Assembly: GCF_900156345.1 (NCBI RefSeq) | Contig: NZ_FTPP01000003.1 | Span: forward strand, 434,001 to 498,000 | Reading direction: 5' to 3' | DNA: 64,000 nucleotides | Source of the DNA: Pontibacter indicus | GTDB taxonomy: Bacteria > Bacteroidota > Bacteroidia > Cytophagales > Hymenobacteraceae | In this document: piece after piece, positions 17,892 through 26,057 of the stretch | Layout of the letters: every line of letters starts with the position of its first letter | Position numbering within the stretch: position 1 is the first letter of the stretch | Notes under the pieces: model-generated | Told to the model about the DNA's origin: nothing | The model's database searches: none | Seen by the model: the letters and a program-made list of their open reading frames with translations, nothing else | Made by a program: the position numbers and the translations under genes

Positions 17892-18089
17892 TTATATCAT
17901 TTCCTCCATCCCACTCAGCAAATGGCTGACCTTGATCTGCACGCGCTGGTGCTTGTCGGCGTTGTAGATGGTGGGCTTGTATTCCTTAAAGCCCCCGCTC
18001 AGTTGGTTGGCCTCGGCCTCTTCGACGGACAGTTCGTAAAAGTCCGCCAGGCCCTTGCGCTTGCTTTTGAAGTTGAATAGCTTTTTCAT
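17892..18089 (-). CDS. Candidate second GG-motif small peptide
   Basis: A 65-residue protein that heads the exporter operon, 18 bp before the other short peptide. After a basic start (MKKLFNFKSKRKG), LSVEEAEANQLSGG ends at residue 33 with a GG resembling a C39 cleavage site. The 32 residues that follow have no cysteine (for example FKEYKPTIYNADKHQRVQ). A LytTR-like site lies 52 bp upstream of the start. It may be a signalling or accessory peptide; it is also possible that it is an unrelated chaperone-like small protein. No family is recognised. Confidence 0.6.
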   Translation of the reverse strand: MKKLFNFKSKRKGLADFYELSVEEAEANQLSGGFKEYKPTIYNADKHQRVQIKVSHLLSGMEEMI

Positions 18090-18105
18090 GTTCTCTTCTT
18101 TTCCC

Positions 18106-18172
18106 TTAAATTATTTAAGCGCCCCCTCACGCAGAATTTATTTAGACCAATGGCCGGCTGGGCTTCGACCAA
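18106..18172 (-). promoter_or_regulatory. LytTR-like site R4
   Basis: On the minus strand TTGGTCGAAG (18172-18163) and TTGGTCTAAA (18150-18141) are separated by 12 bp. A weak -7-like TAATTTAA (18113-18106) lies 27 bp downstream. It controls the presumed transcript of two small peptides, exporter and adaptor. The distal half-site abuts the 3' end of the S9 peptidase gene. Confidence 0.6.
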
Positions 18173-18174
18173 GG

Positions 18175-20607
18175 TCAGTTTCCATTCGTCAAACCCAGCA
18201 CCTTGGGCGGCCCGTCCTGCAAATGCTTCCGGAGCCAGGTGTCCACTTCCCAGAGGATATGCAGGTAAGAGTCCAGCAAGGTGTAGGCGTGCGCCTCCCC
18301 TGGCAGTGACACAAAGCGAACCGTCTTGCCCAGCCCCTTCAAGGCCGCGAAGTAGGCCTCTGACTGCCTGTAATGCGTGCCTGCGTTCTCATCGCGCTCC
18401 CCGTGGAAGAGCAGAATGGGCCGGTTGAGTTTGTCGGCATTCTGAAAAGGCGAAAGCCGGTGGTAGAGCGCCTGTTCCTCCCAGTAGGACCGGTACTCGC
18501 GCTGGAACCCGAAAGGGGTCAGGGACCTGTTGTAGGCACCGCTCATGGCCACCCCCGTTTTAAACAGGTTCGTATGGGTCAGCAGGTTGGCTACCATAAA
18601 CGCTCCGTAGGAGTGGCCCATCACGGCCATCCGGGACGTGTCGATCAGGCCGGTGCCGCCTGCCGCCCGGACCGCTGCCCGCGCATTCAGCTCGATCTGC
18701 TCCAGGTACGTATCGTTGGGCGGGCTCCCCTCCCGGCCGATGATCGGAAACGCGGCATTGTCCAGCACCGCGTAGCCGGAATAGGCCAGTAGTTTTTGCA
18801 GCGACAGGGAGGCTTCGTAGCGGTAAGGGTACGTGGCGGCCCCACCGGCGCTGCCGACGTGGTCAATGGGGTAGGCGAATACCAGGCAGTCCAGCAGGCG
18901 ATCCGCCCGCACACTGTCCCGGTTGTAGTACAGGGTGGCCTGCAGCGGCACGCCGTCCGCCCGCAGGTAAGTCAGCTCCTGCGTGACCAGGGATTGTTGC
19001 AGCACTTCCAGGTTGTTGCCATTGAAAGTCAGCACCTCCTCCTTTCCGCTGGCCAGGTCCACCCGCACCAGGTTGATGGGAACGGTGCGGGACTGGCGCG
19101 CCATGATCCAGGCATCCCCCTGCTCAAAGGCCACCGGGAACTCATAGTGGGGGGCTGCCGATCGCCAGACCACCTCCCGGCGCTTGCTGCGCAGGTGCAG
19201 TTTCTCCAGCACGGGCTCCACCTCATCCCGCGCGTTGACGGGTTTGCGGGACAGGTAAATGCTGCCATCCCGGAAAAGCAGCCGCTTCCCCCCGCCCGCC
19301 TTTTCGTAGACCGGACTGCCCGGATCAAAGGATGTCCCCTGCCGGCCCAGGTGCAGCAGCGTGTCTAGCGTCGCTCCCGTGCGGGGGTTGAACAGCACCC
19401 AATGACCTGTCCGGGTTGCCCCCCACTTTTCAGAGCGGATCGCCAGGGTATCCCGTATCCAGTAAGCGGCCTCCAGCCGCAGGGCACTGCTTTGCAGCAA
19501 CCGCGGTGCCTGGTCAAAGGGGGCGGCCCAGGCGAACAGGCGGTCCCGTTCGGTGCTTTCCGCCTTGGGGTCGCCCCCGTCCTGTGCCTCCACCCAGGTC
19601 AGGGTGGCCCCCACGTCTGAGCGCCAGGTAAAGTGGCGGGGTACATCGTAGGCCGCATCCCTGCCCAGCGGCCGGTTCACCGGCCCGATGGATTTTCTGA
19701 CAACTTCCCGACCTTCCTGGCTCAGCACCACCACTTCGGAGGGGAAGCGGTGGAAGGTCTGGGTGTAGGTGTAGGGCCTGGCCACATAGTGCACCTTGAT
19801 GTAGCGTCCATCCGGGGAGGGCTCAAAGCTGGCAATCGGCCCGCTTTCCCCTAGGGGGGAAATCCTGCCCCGCACGTCTGCTTTTTTGAGTTGTGAGGTG
19901 GCATAATAGTCAAAGAGCGCCTCATCCGCCTCATGCTTCAGCAGCCCCTGGTACGTCCGCTGGGGTTGGGCCTGCCTGTCATGTTCGTAAATGACCGGCT
20001 TACGGGGCCCGACGGCCGGATCCCCCCGTTCCGGGAGCGCAGCGAATACCAGGCTGCGCTGCTGGGGAAGCCAGGCGAAGAAGGCCTCATCCACCAGGGA
20101 AAAGTTGAGGTACCCGTTGTACAGCCTGCGGGCCTTCCGGGCTTTGACGTCCACCAGCCACAAGCTGACCCCCTTGGCCTCCCGCAGGCCCAAAGCCAGG
20201 TACTGGCTGTCGTCGGACCATTTGTAGTCGACGATGCGGAGCTGCGGCGGCAGCCCCCGGATGGGGAAGGTCGCGCTGTCCCCGCTGGCGCGCTTGAGCA
20301 AGAGGGCATTGTACCAGGGCATGTCGGCCGGCAGGTTTCCGTCCGTATCAAAGCGGACCCCGCCAAGTGCCAGAACCCTGTCCTCCGGCGGCGCCCCCTG
20401 GTCCGGAAAGCGGTCATAGCCGCAGAGCAGAATCATCTGCCGGTCCGGGCTAAGGCTCATGACAAGCTCGGCAGGCAGTTTCACAAGGGCCGCCACCGCC
20501 TGGGATGGCTTCTGGTAGGGCAGGGCGTACTGCGCAAAGCCGAGCCGGGGCATCCCCCACCCGAGCATTGCGATGAGTAGCAGGAGTTCAAGAATTCGGT
20601 TCATCAT
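18175..20607 (-). CDS. S9 prolyl-oligopeptidase-family protease
   Basis: An 810-residue protein with an N-terminal signal peptide (about 1-25, ending RLGFAQ), a long beta-propeller region and a C-terminal alpha/beta hydrolase. The catalytic triad is visible: serine in VMGHSYGAFMVAN (about 663), aspartate in FHGERDENAG (about 737) and histidine in LPGEAHAYTLL (about 773). The segment REGSPPNDTYLEQI resembles the glutamyl-endopeptidase-like (S9D) branch. It starts 8 bp after LanB2, so it belongs to that transcript. A role in leader removal or trimming is likely, notably because the core N-terminus is glutamate-rich, but this is inference. It would act in the periplasm. Confidence 0.9.
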   Translation of the reverse strand: MMNRILELLLLIAMLGWGMPRLGFAQYALPYQKPSQAVAALVKLPAELVMSLSPDRQMILLCGYDRFPDQGAPPEDRVLALGGVRFDTDGNLPADMPWYNALLLKRASGDSATFPIRGLPPQLRIVDYKWSDDSQYLALGLREAKGVSLWLVDVKARKARRLYNGYLNFSLVDEAFFAWLPQQRSLVFAALPERGDPAVGPRKPVIYEHDRQAQPQRTYQGLLKHEADEALFDYYATSQLKKADVRGRISPLGESGPIASFEPSPDGRYIKVHYVARPYTYTQTFHRFPSEVVVLSQEGREVVRKSIGPVNRPLGRDAAYDVPRHFTWRSDVGATLTWVEAQDGGDPKAESTERDRLFAWAAPFDQAPRLLQSSALRLEAAYWIRDTLAIRSEKWGATRTGHWVLFNPRTGATLDTLLHLGRQGTSFDPGSPVYEKAGGGKRLLFRDGSIYLSRKPVNARDEVEPVLEKLHLRSKRREVVWRSAAPHYEFPVAFEQGDAWIMARQSRTVPINLVRVDLASGKEEVLTFNGNNLEVLQQSLVTQELTYLRADGVPLQATLYYNRDSVRADRLLDCLVFAYPIDHVGSAGGAATYPYRYEASLSLQKLLAYSGYAVLDNAAFPIIGREGSPPNDTYLEQIELNARAAVRAAGGTGLIDTSRMAVMGHSYGAFMVANLLTHTNLFKTGVAMSGAYNRSLTPFGFQREYRSYWEEQALYHRLSPFQNADKLNRPILLFHGERDENAGTHYRQSEAYFAALKGLGKTVRFVSLPGEAHAYTLLDSYLHILWEVDTWLRKHLQDGPPKVLGLTNGN

Positions 20608-20615
20608 ACTGGTTT

Positions 20616-23600
20616 TCAGGTGATTACTTTTTTATTTGACTTTGTGGAGACATGCTCTTCGCGGGCGATCCTCGAATCGTAGTACTTGGCCAGGAAATGG
20701 TAAATAACGGTTTCATGGATCCGCTGCTTGGCCAGGAAGGTTCTGTTCAGCGTCATGTGGACATGGCTGCTGACCAGGCTGGAGAGGGAGACCGGCCCTT
20801 TTCCACCGGGCTGCCTGAGCAGGCGGATGATCTCCTGGGTGACCGGCAGGTTACGCTCCGACCGGCGCCTGAAGCAGTCGACTGCCTCCCGCACATCCTC
20901 GTGGCGGTTCTCCTCGCGCTCCAGCAGGTCCCGGATGTCCCTGGCCCTGGCACGGTAGCCGTCGTTGAGGCTGATCCACAATTTTTTGGATTGGCTGCCC
21001 CTGTTTGCCTCCTGGTAAAAATATTCCCGCAGCTGGCTGACCAGCTGGAACTTCTCATACAGGGACATCCCGAAATCATCCAGGAGCCTGTCCACGTTCA
21101 GCAGGGCGAACAGCCACCTGTACTCCTCCCCCCGGTCCCCGTCAATGAGCTCCAGGAATTCGGTCACCGCGATGCTGTCGTAGAAAAACAGGCTTTCACT
21201 CAGCTCCATGGTCTGGAATCCATAGCGCTCCACCTCCCGCTGGTAGGTGTCCAGCTGCACCTGGTGGACCTGGCCACTTGCCCGGTAGGGACGCAGCAGG
21301 GCCTCCATGCGCTGGATGACCGTGCTCCAGAAACTGTCGCTGCCGCCGTGAAAGAAGCGGACCCGGAGGTGGTGCCCCTGCTCATCGTAGCGGAGGTAGA
21401 ACCATTTCTCGATCACCCCTTCAATCAGCAGTGACTCCGCCAAGGGTTTGATGCCTTCCACCATGAGCCTGTCGGCCGTTTTGTTTCCGGTGAAAATCTT
21501 GTAATAGAGCCAGGGCTCCCCCACCTGGAAGTCCCGTTTCAGGGCTGGCGCCGGACGAGCAGCCGGCTCGGGCCGCGGCAGGGCCGCTGCGGGCTCCCGC
21601 TGCGTGCAGAAGGGAATCACCAGCTCATGGGCATAGCTTCCCCGCGCATCTTTGACAAAGCAGTTGTCGGGGCGAAACAGGTACTCCTGGAGCACCACGT
21701 CCCGTTTGCAGAGCTTGTCGGCCAGGATCCGGAGACTCGTCGCCGAGGCCATGCTCAGCAGGAGTTCGTTGTCCCCCTCCACGAGGCTGACCTTGTCCGG
21801 CAGCTGTCGCCTGTCCCGGAGTGCGGCCAGGTAAGCGAGTGCCCCTTCCTGCCGGCTCCCCTCCAGGAATTCTGATTTCTTCAGGTTCCAGGTCGCGCGG
21901 CTGAGGATGAGCTTGCCGTACTGTACCCGCGGCAAAAAGGGCTGCTGCCTGAAGACTGACCAGTTCCAGAGTTGCAGGCTGTCGAGCCCCTGGCTCTGCA
22001 GTTCACAGAGGAACCGGTAGACCGGGAGACCGCGTGCGTAATTGTGGGCATTGGTGAGGCGGGGGATCACGCGCTTGTTCAGGCGGCGGGAACGCAACAC
22101 CACCTTCCCTCCACTGACGGAGACCAGCAGGTCCGAGAGGCGGATCACGTACTCCTCCTCGACAGAGGCCTGCGTGAGGATCGGGATCTCGTAGCGGCGG
22201 AGTGCGGGCCGCATGATCACGTTCCCCGTTCTACCGTCTGGCAGGTGCACGACTTCGGCGAAGAGCACCTCCGGCTGCAGCTCCTCCTCCTGTTGCAGGG
22301 TCTCCCGGACGCGGGCCTCGAGCTGCGCATCACCGTGGCAGAAACGGGCCAGCAGGTTAGCCCCGGAGGGACCGCCGGCGCTGTTCAGCACAAACTGATA
22401 GTGGCCCGCATCCAACTCCTCGGTCGAACCCGCCAGCAGGCTGCCGAACAGGAACATGCTGGCAGGCAGCTTGCTGCCCTTCTTCCCGCTCCCGGCTTCC
22501 GCCGCCAGGGGCTTTTGCAGATCGACCACCCGGCTTCCCGTCTGGATCGCGTCCAGGATCAGGCGCAGGGCATGGTCCTTGTCTGCCCCCCAAGGCGTCG
22601 TGCGCGGAGGCCTGCCCGCCGGCACGTGGATGTTCTCTAGCAGGGGCATGTACGCCGAGGCCCCCGGGTCTGTCACCTGAAAACCGACGCCGTTCTCCCC
22701 GTCCAACGCCAGCAGCAGGGGCACCTCCTGCTCCCCGTACTTCGCCTCAAATTTCGTAATGAACTGACGCAGGCCGGTTGAGCTTCCAAACGGCTGCAGG
22801 CTGACGCACTCCTCCACCAGGCCGGCCACCTCCTCGATGACCTTCCGGCTGATGGTGTTGTGTTCGGTGCAGAAGAACAGGTCGGTCTGGACCATGTCTT
22901 TCGTCTGCGTGGGCACGTATTTGCCCAGCAAGGCCCGTACCTGCGCGCTGGCTGCCGGCGTCCAGCTGCCGGCCTTGACGGCCGCATGGACCGCCTCCAG
23001 GTCCGCCACCAGCTGCCCGGTCCCAGCCAGGGCCCGCAACCTGCGCAGCAGCGCGCCAAAGTACTCCTCCCCCGTGATTGAGGGCAGCAAATCACTCACC
23101 AGGATCTGGGACTCAATCAGGTTGTCGATGAACTGCACGGTAGCTGCCTCATCAAAGCCCTGCGCCTGCAGGGAGGCTACCAGGGCCGCGTAGGATATCC
23201 CCTCTCGGGACGCTGCCAGCAGGCCTGAGATCAGGTCGCTCCCCCTGAAGGAGGACAGCCTGTATTTGCGGGTGGGCTTTACCGTGGAGAACTCAATGTA
23301 GCGGTAGTCGGACCCGACAGCGTAAAGTGTCTCGTTGGGGTAATACAGCAGCTGGTTCTTGATCTGGGGGAGCCGGTTGATGTACTCGGACAGGGCCGAT
23401 ACGTAATACATGTCCAGCCGCGAGATGGTGCGCATCTTTTCCGGGCGGAACGCAATGTGGGTGCTGTCTGCGAAGGCACCGACGGCACAGCCGGCAAACA
23501 GTCCAAAAGGCGTGCAGCGGCTGCTCATCCGCACGTAGTACTTGTAAAAGGACTTGATGATTTTCTCATCGGCCTTCCACGGTTCCCCGCGCTCGAGGTA

Positions 23601-23786
23601 ATTGTCCAGTGCCTCCGTAAAGTCAGGAGAGGCCAGGTAGAAGGCGCTTCGGATGAAAGGCTCAGACATGATCGGGCAAAGTTGCTGACCTGTCGGCTGG
23701 CTTTCCTCCATAAAGGCAAAGGCCTCTTCCAGGGGAAGGGCCGCAGTCCGTAGCAGATAGTAGTCCAAAGAATGTACGAATTTCAT
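20616..23786 (-). CDS. Class I lanthipeptide dehydratase 2 (LanB)
   Basis: A second full-length LanB of 1056 residues. The N-terminal domain has RMSSRCTPFGLFAGC (86-100) and RLTNAHNYARGLPVYRFL. The elimination domain begins near GEPWLYYKIFTG and includes YLRYDEQGHHLRVRFF. It is clearly related to LanB1 but not a recent duplicate, since identity is patchy. It lies directly downstream of precursor 1 and a terminator, with its own LytTR-like promoter, and is cotranscribed with the S9 protease. Its position beside the twin precursors makes it the likely dehydratase for them, although precursor assignment is untested. Confidence 0.93.
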   Translation of the reverse strand: MKFVHSLDYYLLRTAALPLEEAFAFMEESQPTGQQLCPIMSEPFIRSAFYLASPDFTEALDNYLERGEPWKADEKIIKSFYKYYVRMSSRCTPFGLFAGCAVGAFADSTHIAFRPEKMRTISRLDMYYVSALSEYINRLPQIKNQLLYYPNETLYAVGSDYRYIEFSTVKPTRKYRLSSFRGSDLISGLLAASREGISYAALVASLQAQGFDEAATVQFIDNLIESQILVSDLLPSITGEEYFGALLRRLRALAGTGQLVADLEAVHAAVKAGSWTPAASAQVRALLGKYVPTQTKDMVQTDLFFCTEHNTISRKVIEEVAGLVEECVSLQPFGSSTGLRQFITKFEAKYGEQEVPLLLALDGENGVGFQVTDPGASAYMPLLENIHVPAGRPPRTTPWGADKDHALRLILDAIQTGSRVVDLQKPLAAEAGSGKKGSKLPASMFLFGSLLAGSTEELDAGHYQFVLNSAGGPSGANLLARFCHGDAQLEARVRETLQQEEELQPEVLFAEVVHLPDGRTGNVIMRPALRRYEIPILTQASVEEEYVIRLSDLLVSVSGGKVVLRSRRLNKRVIPRLTNAHNYARGLPVYRFLCELQSQGLDSLQLWNWSVFRQQPFLPRVQYGKLILSRATWNLKKSEFLEGSRQEGALAYLAALRDRRQLPDKVSLVEGDNELLLSMASATSLRILADKLCKRDVVLQEYLFRPDNCFVKDARGSYAHELVIPFCTQREPAAALPRPEPAARPAPALKRDFQVGEPWLYYKIFTGNKTADRLMVEGIKPLAESLLIEGVIEKWFYLRYDEQGHHLRVRFFHGGSDSFWSTVIQRMEALLRPYRASGQVHQVQLDTYQREVERYGFQTMELSESLFFYDSIAVTEFLELIDGDRGEEYRWLFALLNVDRLLDDFGMSLYEKFQLVSQLREYFYQEANRGSQSKKLWISLNDGYRARARDIRDLLEREENRHEDVREAVDCFRRRSERNLPVTQEIIRLLRQPGGKGPVSLSSLVSSHVHMTLNRTFLAKQRIHETVIYHFLAKYYDSRIAREEHVSTKSNKKVIT

Positions 23787-23837
23787 AAGTTGTATTGTTT
23801 TAAGCTTCCCATGGGGCGCTTTGCTAGTGCACCACTT

Positions 23838-23903
23838 GAAAGGTAGGCCACCGCCACTGGCGGGCCTAACTCTTTAGACATACCCGGCCCCCGCTTCGAC
23901 AAA
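23838..23903 (-). promoter_or_regulatory. LytTR-like site R1 before LanB2
   Basis: Minus-strand half-sites TTTGTCGAAG (23903-23894) and TATGTCTAAA (23882-23873) are spaced by 11 bp, followed 27 bp later by the -7-like TACCTTTC (23845-23838). The element is part of a roughly 65-bp block repeated before both precursors. Confidence 0.7.
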
Positions 23904-23948
23904 GCCACCGATTCGTTCCAAAACGCAGCTGTAGGCAAGCGCCATCCC

Positions 23949-23985
23949 AAAAAAAGAAGGTCCGGGACGTAATGTCCGGACCTTC
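23949..23985 (-). terminator. Terminator after precursor 1
   Basis: A perfect 10-bp stem, GAAGGTCCGG with CCGGACCTTC around a 10-nt loop, is followed on the minus strand by seven U. It begins 32 bp after the precursor 1 stop and separates it from LanB2. Confidence 0.9.
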
Positions 23986-24017
23986 CTCATGACCAGGTAA
24001 CCAGGCCGTCATCCGGC

Positions 24018-24233
24018 TTAGTTGCTGTTCTTCGTTCCGCAGCAGTCAGCAGCGGCATCGCCATCGCCCTCCAGCTCCTTCACCGTGTTGCGGGTCAGGA
24101 ACAGGCAGGTGGCCTCCTCCGCCTCATTCGGATCGCCAGCGCCGCCGGCCAGGGCGTCCAGCTGCTTTTCGTCCAGTCGGGCAATTGTTTCTTTGTCAAG
24201 GGAGAGCGGGTTGATGTTGTTTTTCTTTTTCAT
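24018..24233 (-). CDS. Lanthipeptide precursor 1
   Basis: A 71-residue precursor. The leader is LSLDKETIARLDEKQLDAL ending in AGG (residue 31), typical of Bacteroidota class I lanthipeptides cut by C39 exporters. The 40-residue remainder starts AGDPNEAEEATCLFLTRNTV and ends AAADCCGTKNSN. It has three cysteines, four threonines and one serine, so up to three rings are possible. It is strongly acidic (nine acidic, three basic residues). The glutamate-rich segment before ATC may be trimmed further. It is nearly identical to precursor 2. The gene has its own promoter and terminator, so it can be expressed far above the enzymes. Confidence 0.9.
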   Translation of the reverse strand: MKKKNNINPLSLDKETIARLDEKQLDALAGGAGDPNEAEEATCLFLTRNTVKELEGDGDAAADCCGTKNSN

Positions 24234-24287
24234 CTTGGGTTTCGTTAAGGGTTAGAACTATTCACTGTCATTGATCAAGTAACATCC

Positions 24288-24353
24288 GAAAGGTAGGCAG
24301 TCCGTCGCCGGAGGCCTAACTCTTTAGACATACCCGCCGCCCGCTTCGACCAA
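24288..24353 (-). promoter_or_regulatory. LytTR-like site R2 before precursor 1
   Basis: Minus-strand TTGGTCGAAG (24353-24344) and TATGTCTAAA (24332-24323), with an 11-bp spacer, precede the -7-like TACCTTTC (24295-24288) by 27 bp. A TTAG lies 20 bp before TACC as a weak -33 element, which suggests activator dependence. Confidence 0.75.
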
Positions 24354-24471
24354 GGCGGGCCTTCCAGGCTACAAGACGGGGGCGGCGCACGGGCCCTGCG
24401 CGGTTTACCAGGCCGGACAGTCCCAGGGCAACCGGAGCAGGCGGCGCCAAGCGGCCGGGCAGCCTGGCATG

Positions 24472-24503
24472 AAAAAGGCCCGGAACGTCATGTCCCGGGC
24501 CTT
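24472..24503 (-). terminator. Terminator after precursor 2
   Basis: AAGGCCCGG (24475-24483) pairs with CCGGGCCTT (24495-24503); the minus-strand tail has five U, two of them in the stem. It lies 34 bp after the precursor 2 stop and is the counterpart of the hairpin after precursor 1. Confidence 0.85.
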
Positions 24504-24536
24504 CTGTACAGGCGAGCAACCAGGCGGTCACCCGGC

Positions 24537-24749
24537 TTAGTTGCTGTTCACCGTTCCGCAGCAGTCAGCAGCGGCATCGCCATCGCCCTCCAGCTCCTTC
24601 ACCGTGTTGCGGGTCAGGAACAGGCAGGTGGCCTCTTCTGCCTCTTCCGGATCGCCAGCGCCGCCGGCCAGCGCGTCCAGCTGCTTTTCATCTAGCTTGG
24701 CAATTGTTTCCTTGTCGAGGTCAAGCGGATTTGTGCTTTTCTTTTTCAT
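24537..24749 (-). CDS. Lanthipeptide precursor 2
   Basis: A 70-residue twin of precursor 1. The leader LDLDKETIAKLDEKQLDAL ends in AGG (residue 31 of the longer twin, 30 here). The core starts AGDPEEAEEATCLFLTRNTV and ends ADCCGTVNSN. Differences from precursor 1 are few: N to E near the core start and K to V near the end, plus leader changes. All three cysteines and the threonine pattern are kept, so both should give the same ring topology. Like its twin it is a monocistronic unit with its own LytTR-like promoter and terminator. Confidence 0.9.
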   Translation of the reverse strand: MKKKSTNPLDLDKETIAKLDEKQLDALAGGAGDPEEAEEATCLFLTRNTVKELEGDGDAAADCCGTVNSN

Positions 24750-24803
24750 TTTTAGTTTTGTTAAGGGTTAGAATTATTCGCTGTCAATGATCAATTAACA
24801 CTC

Positions 24804-24869
24804 GAAAGGTAGGCAGTCCGTCGCCGGAGGCCTAACTCTTTAGACATACCCGCCGCCCGCTTCGACCAA
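24804..24869 (-). promoter_or_regulatory. LytTR-like site R3 before precursor 2
   Basis: Minus-strand TTGGTCGAAG (24869-24860) and TATGTCTAAA (24848-24839) are separated by 11 bp. The -7-like TACCTTTC (24811-24804) lies 27 bp downstream. The block is essentially the same as R2. Confidence 0.75.
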
Positions 24870-24990
24870 GGGGCCGTTTCGGGCTTTTTGCGCCTGCGGT
24901 CCCACAGCGGCAGGCGCTTGTGAAGGGGGGCGGTAGCAGCCCATCGTCCCTGCCGGACGCAAGACGGGGAATCGGCCGAACAGGGCCATC

Positions 24991-25036
24991 AGCCAAGCGC
25001 CCCCTCCCGGGCATGACCGGGAGGGGGCGCTTGGCT
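24991..25036. repeat. Perfect 20-bp inverted repeat
   Basis: Two 20-bp arms (24991-25010 and 25017-25036) are perfect reverse complements around a 6-nt loop (GCATGA). The arms are GC-rich and have no U-run on either strand. It lies 85 bp past the stop of the luciferase-like gene and may end or stabilise that long transcript. Confidence 0.8.
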
Positions 25037-25120
25037 GCCCTTTGCGGGGCTATGAAGCAAGCAGGGCACCGGTGGCGAAAAACTCGCTTACCGGTGCAGG
25101 AAGGGCCAGGGAAGGCGGTT

Positions 25121-26044
25121 TCAGTGTGCCGGACAGGCCACGCACGCCTGCTGCTCCTGCCCGACCACCGAAGCCAGCAGCTCCAGCGTCTCGAGTTTCT
25201 CATCCAGGTGCTTGCTCATGTCGCGCCACATGATCTCATCTGCCCCGTAGGTCTGCAGGAGCTCCGGCAGCACCTCGCTGAAGTAGGATGCCGTGCCGAT
25301 CAGGTGGTGCTTGTCGTCCCGCTCCCCCTCCCGCCTCAAAGCCCGCAGACGCGCTTCGTTTCGCAGGCAACTCCCCGAGATGGCGAGAATGGTTTTTACT
25401 GGCCGCCCGTGCCGCTGCGCAAACTGCGCTTTAAACGCTTCAAAGGCCTCCAGCTGCGGTTCGCGCTCGGCCACCTCGTGGAAAATAGACCGGACGTAGT
25501 GGGTCCCGTGCTGCAGGGCCCGGTGAAAGCCGCGCGCAGAGGTACTCAGCGCCCACAGATCGGGCACCGCCCCCTGGAAGGGCGGCAGGACGATGCGCCG
25601 CTCCCGCAGCCTCTCCTCATCCCGGAGGAAAGCGACCACCTGCTCAAATTTCGAGTCAAAGGAGGCGGTAGCGCCCGGAGCAGGCGGGAGCTCCAGGGAC
25701 TCGATCTTGGGGGAGCCCCCGTTTGCCAGGCCCAGGTCCAGCCGGTTGGCGTAAATATTGTTCCAGAGCTTGAACTGCGATGCCACGTCAAAGGGGTTGT
25801 GGAGCCTGAGCAGGATGCCCCCGGTCCCGACCCTGATCCGCTCCGTCATGCCGGCGATTACCGGAATGACCGCCAGGGGACAGCCCCAGGCCCTTCTCCG
25901 GTTGTAGTGGTGGTGCTCGGCCAGCCAGATCCTGTGGAAGCCCAGCTCGTCGGCCCGCAGGGCGTAGTCAAACACGTTGCGCAGGCGCACCAGGCTGTTG
26001 CTGCCGGCATCCCCCTCTCCGAATTCCAGAAGACTTAGTTTCAT
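25121..26044 (-). CDS. Luciferase-like flavin oxidoreductase
   Basis: A 307-residue LLM-class protein from the ATG at 26044 (MKLSLLEFGEGDAG); a longer upstream frame overlaps LanC1 and is not convincing. Family features include FDYALRADELGFHRIWLAEHHH split over residues about 25-48, followed by AVIPVIAGMTERIRVGTGG and VASQFKLWNNIYANRLDLG. It resembles the MsnO8-type branch. LLM enzymes use FMN or F420. In lanthipeptide pathways an LLM reductase (LxmJ type) converts dehydroalanine to D-alanine, so modification of a dehydrated residue is plausible here. It starts 13 bp after LanC1, at the end of the barrel-LanC operon. Confidence 0.85.
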   Translation of the reverse strand: MKLSLLEFGEGDAGSNSLVRLRNVFDYALRADELGFHRIWLAEHHHYNRRRAWGCPLAVIPVIAGMTERIRVGTGGILLRLHNPFDVASQFKLWNNIYANRLDLGLANGGSPKIESLELPPAPGATASFDSKFEQVVAFLRDEERLRERRIVLPPFQGAVPDLWALSTSARGFHRALQHGTHYVRSIFHEVAEREPQLEAFEAFKAQFAQRHGRPVKTILAISGSCLRNEARLRALRREGERDDKHHLIGTASYFSEVLPELLQTYGADEIMWRDMSKHLDEKLETLELLASVVGQEQQACVACPAH

Positions 26045-26057
26045 AAATGTGCTTTGC

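Larger units (their letters stand above)
24018..24869 (-). repeat. Tandem duplication of precursor units
   Basis: Two units, about 24018-24353 and 24537-24869, each contain the regulatory block, leader and core. The promoter blocks are almost identical (including the shared GGCCTCCGGCGACGGACTGCC-type spacer, 21 bp), and the proteins differ at only a few positions. The intervening 24354-24471 segment is unrelated filler. Confidence 0.85.

Noticed and set aside
24288-24869. The repeated 65-bp blocks as insertion-sequence ends or attachment sites
   Set aside because: They occur at constant distance upstream of start codons, contain -7 elements and share half-sites with unrelated upstream regions, so regulation explains them better.
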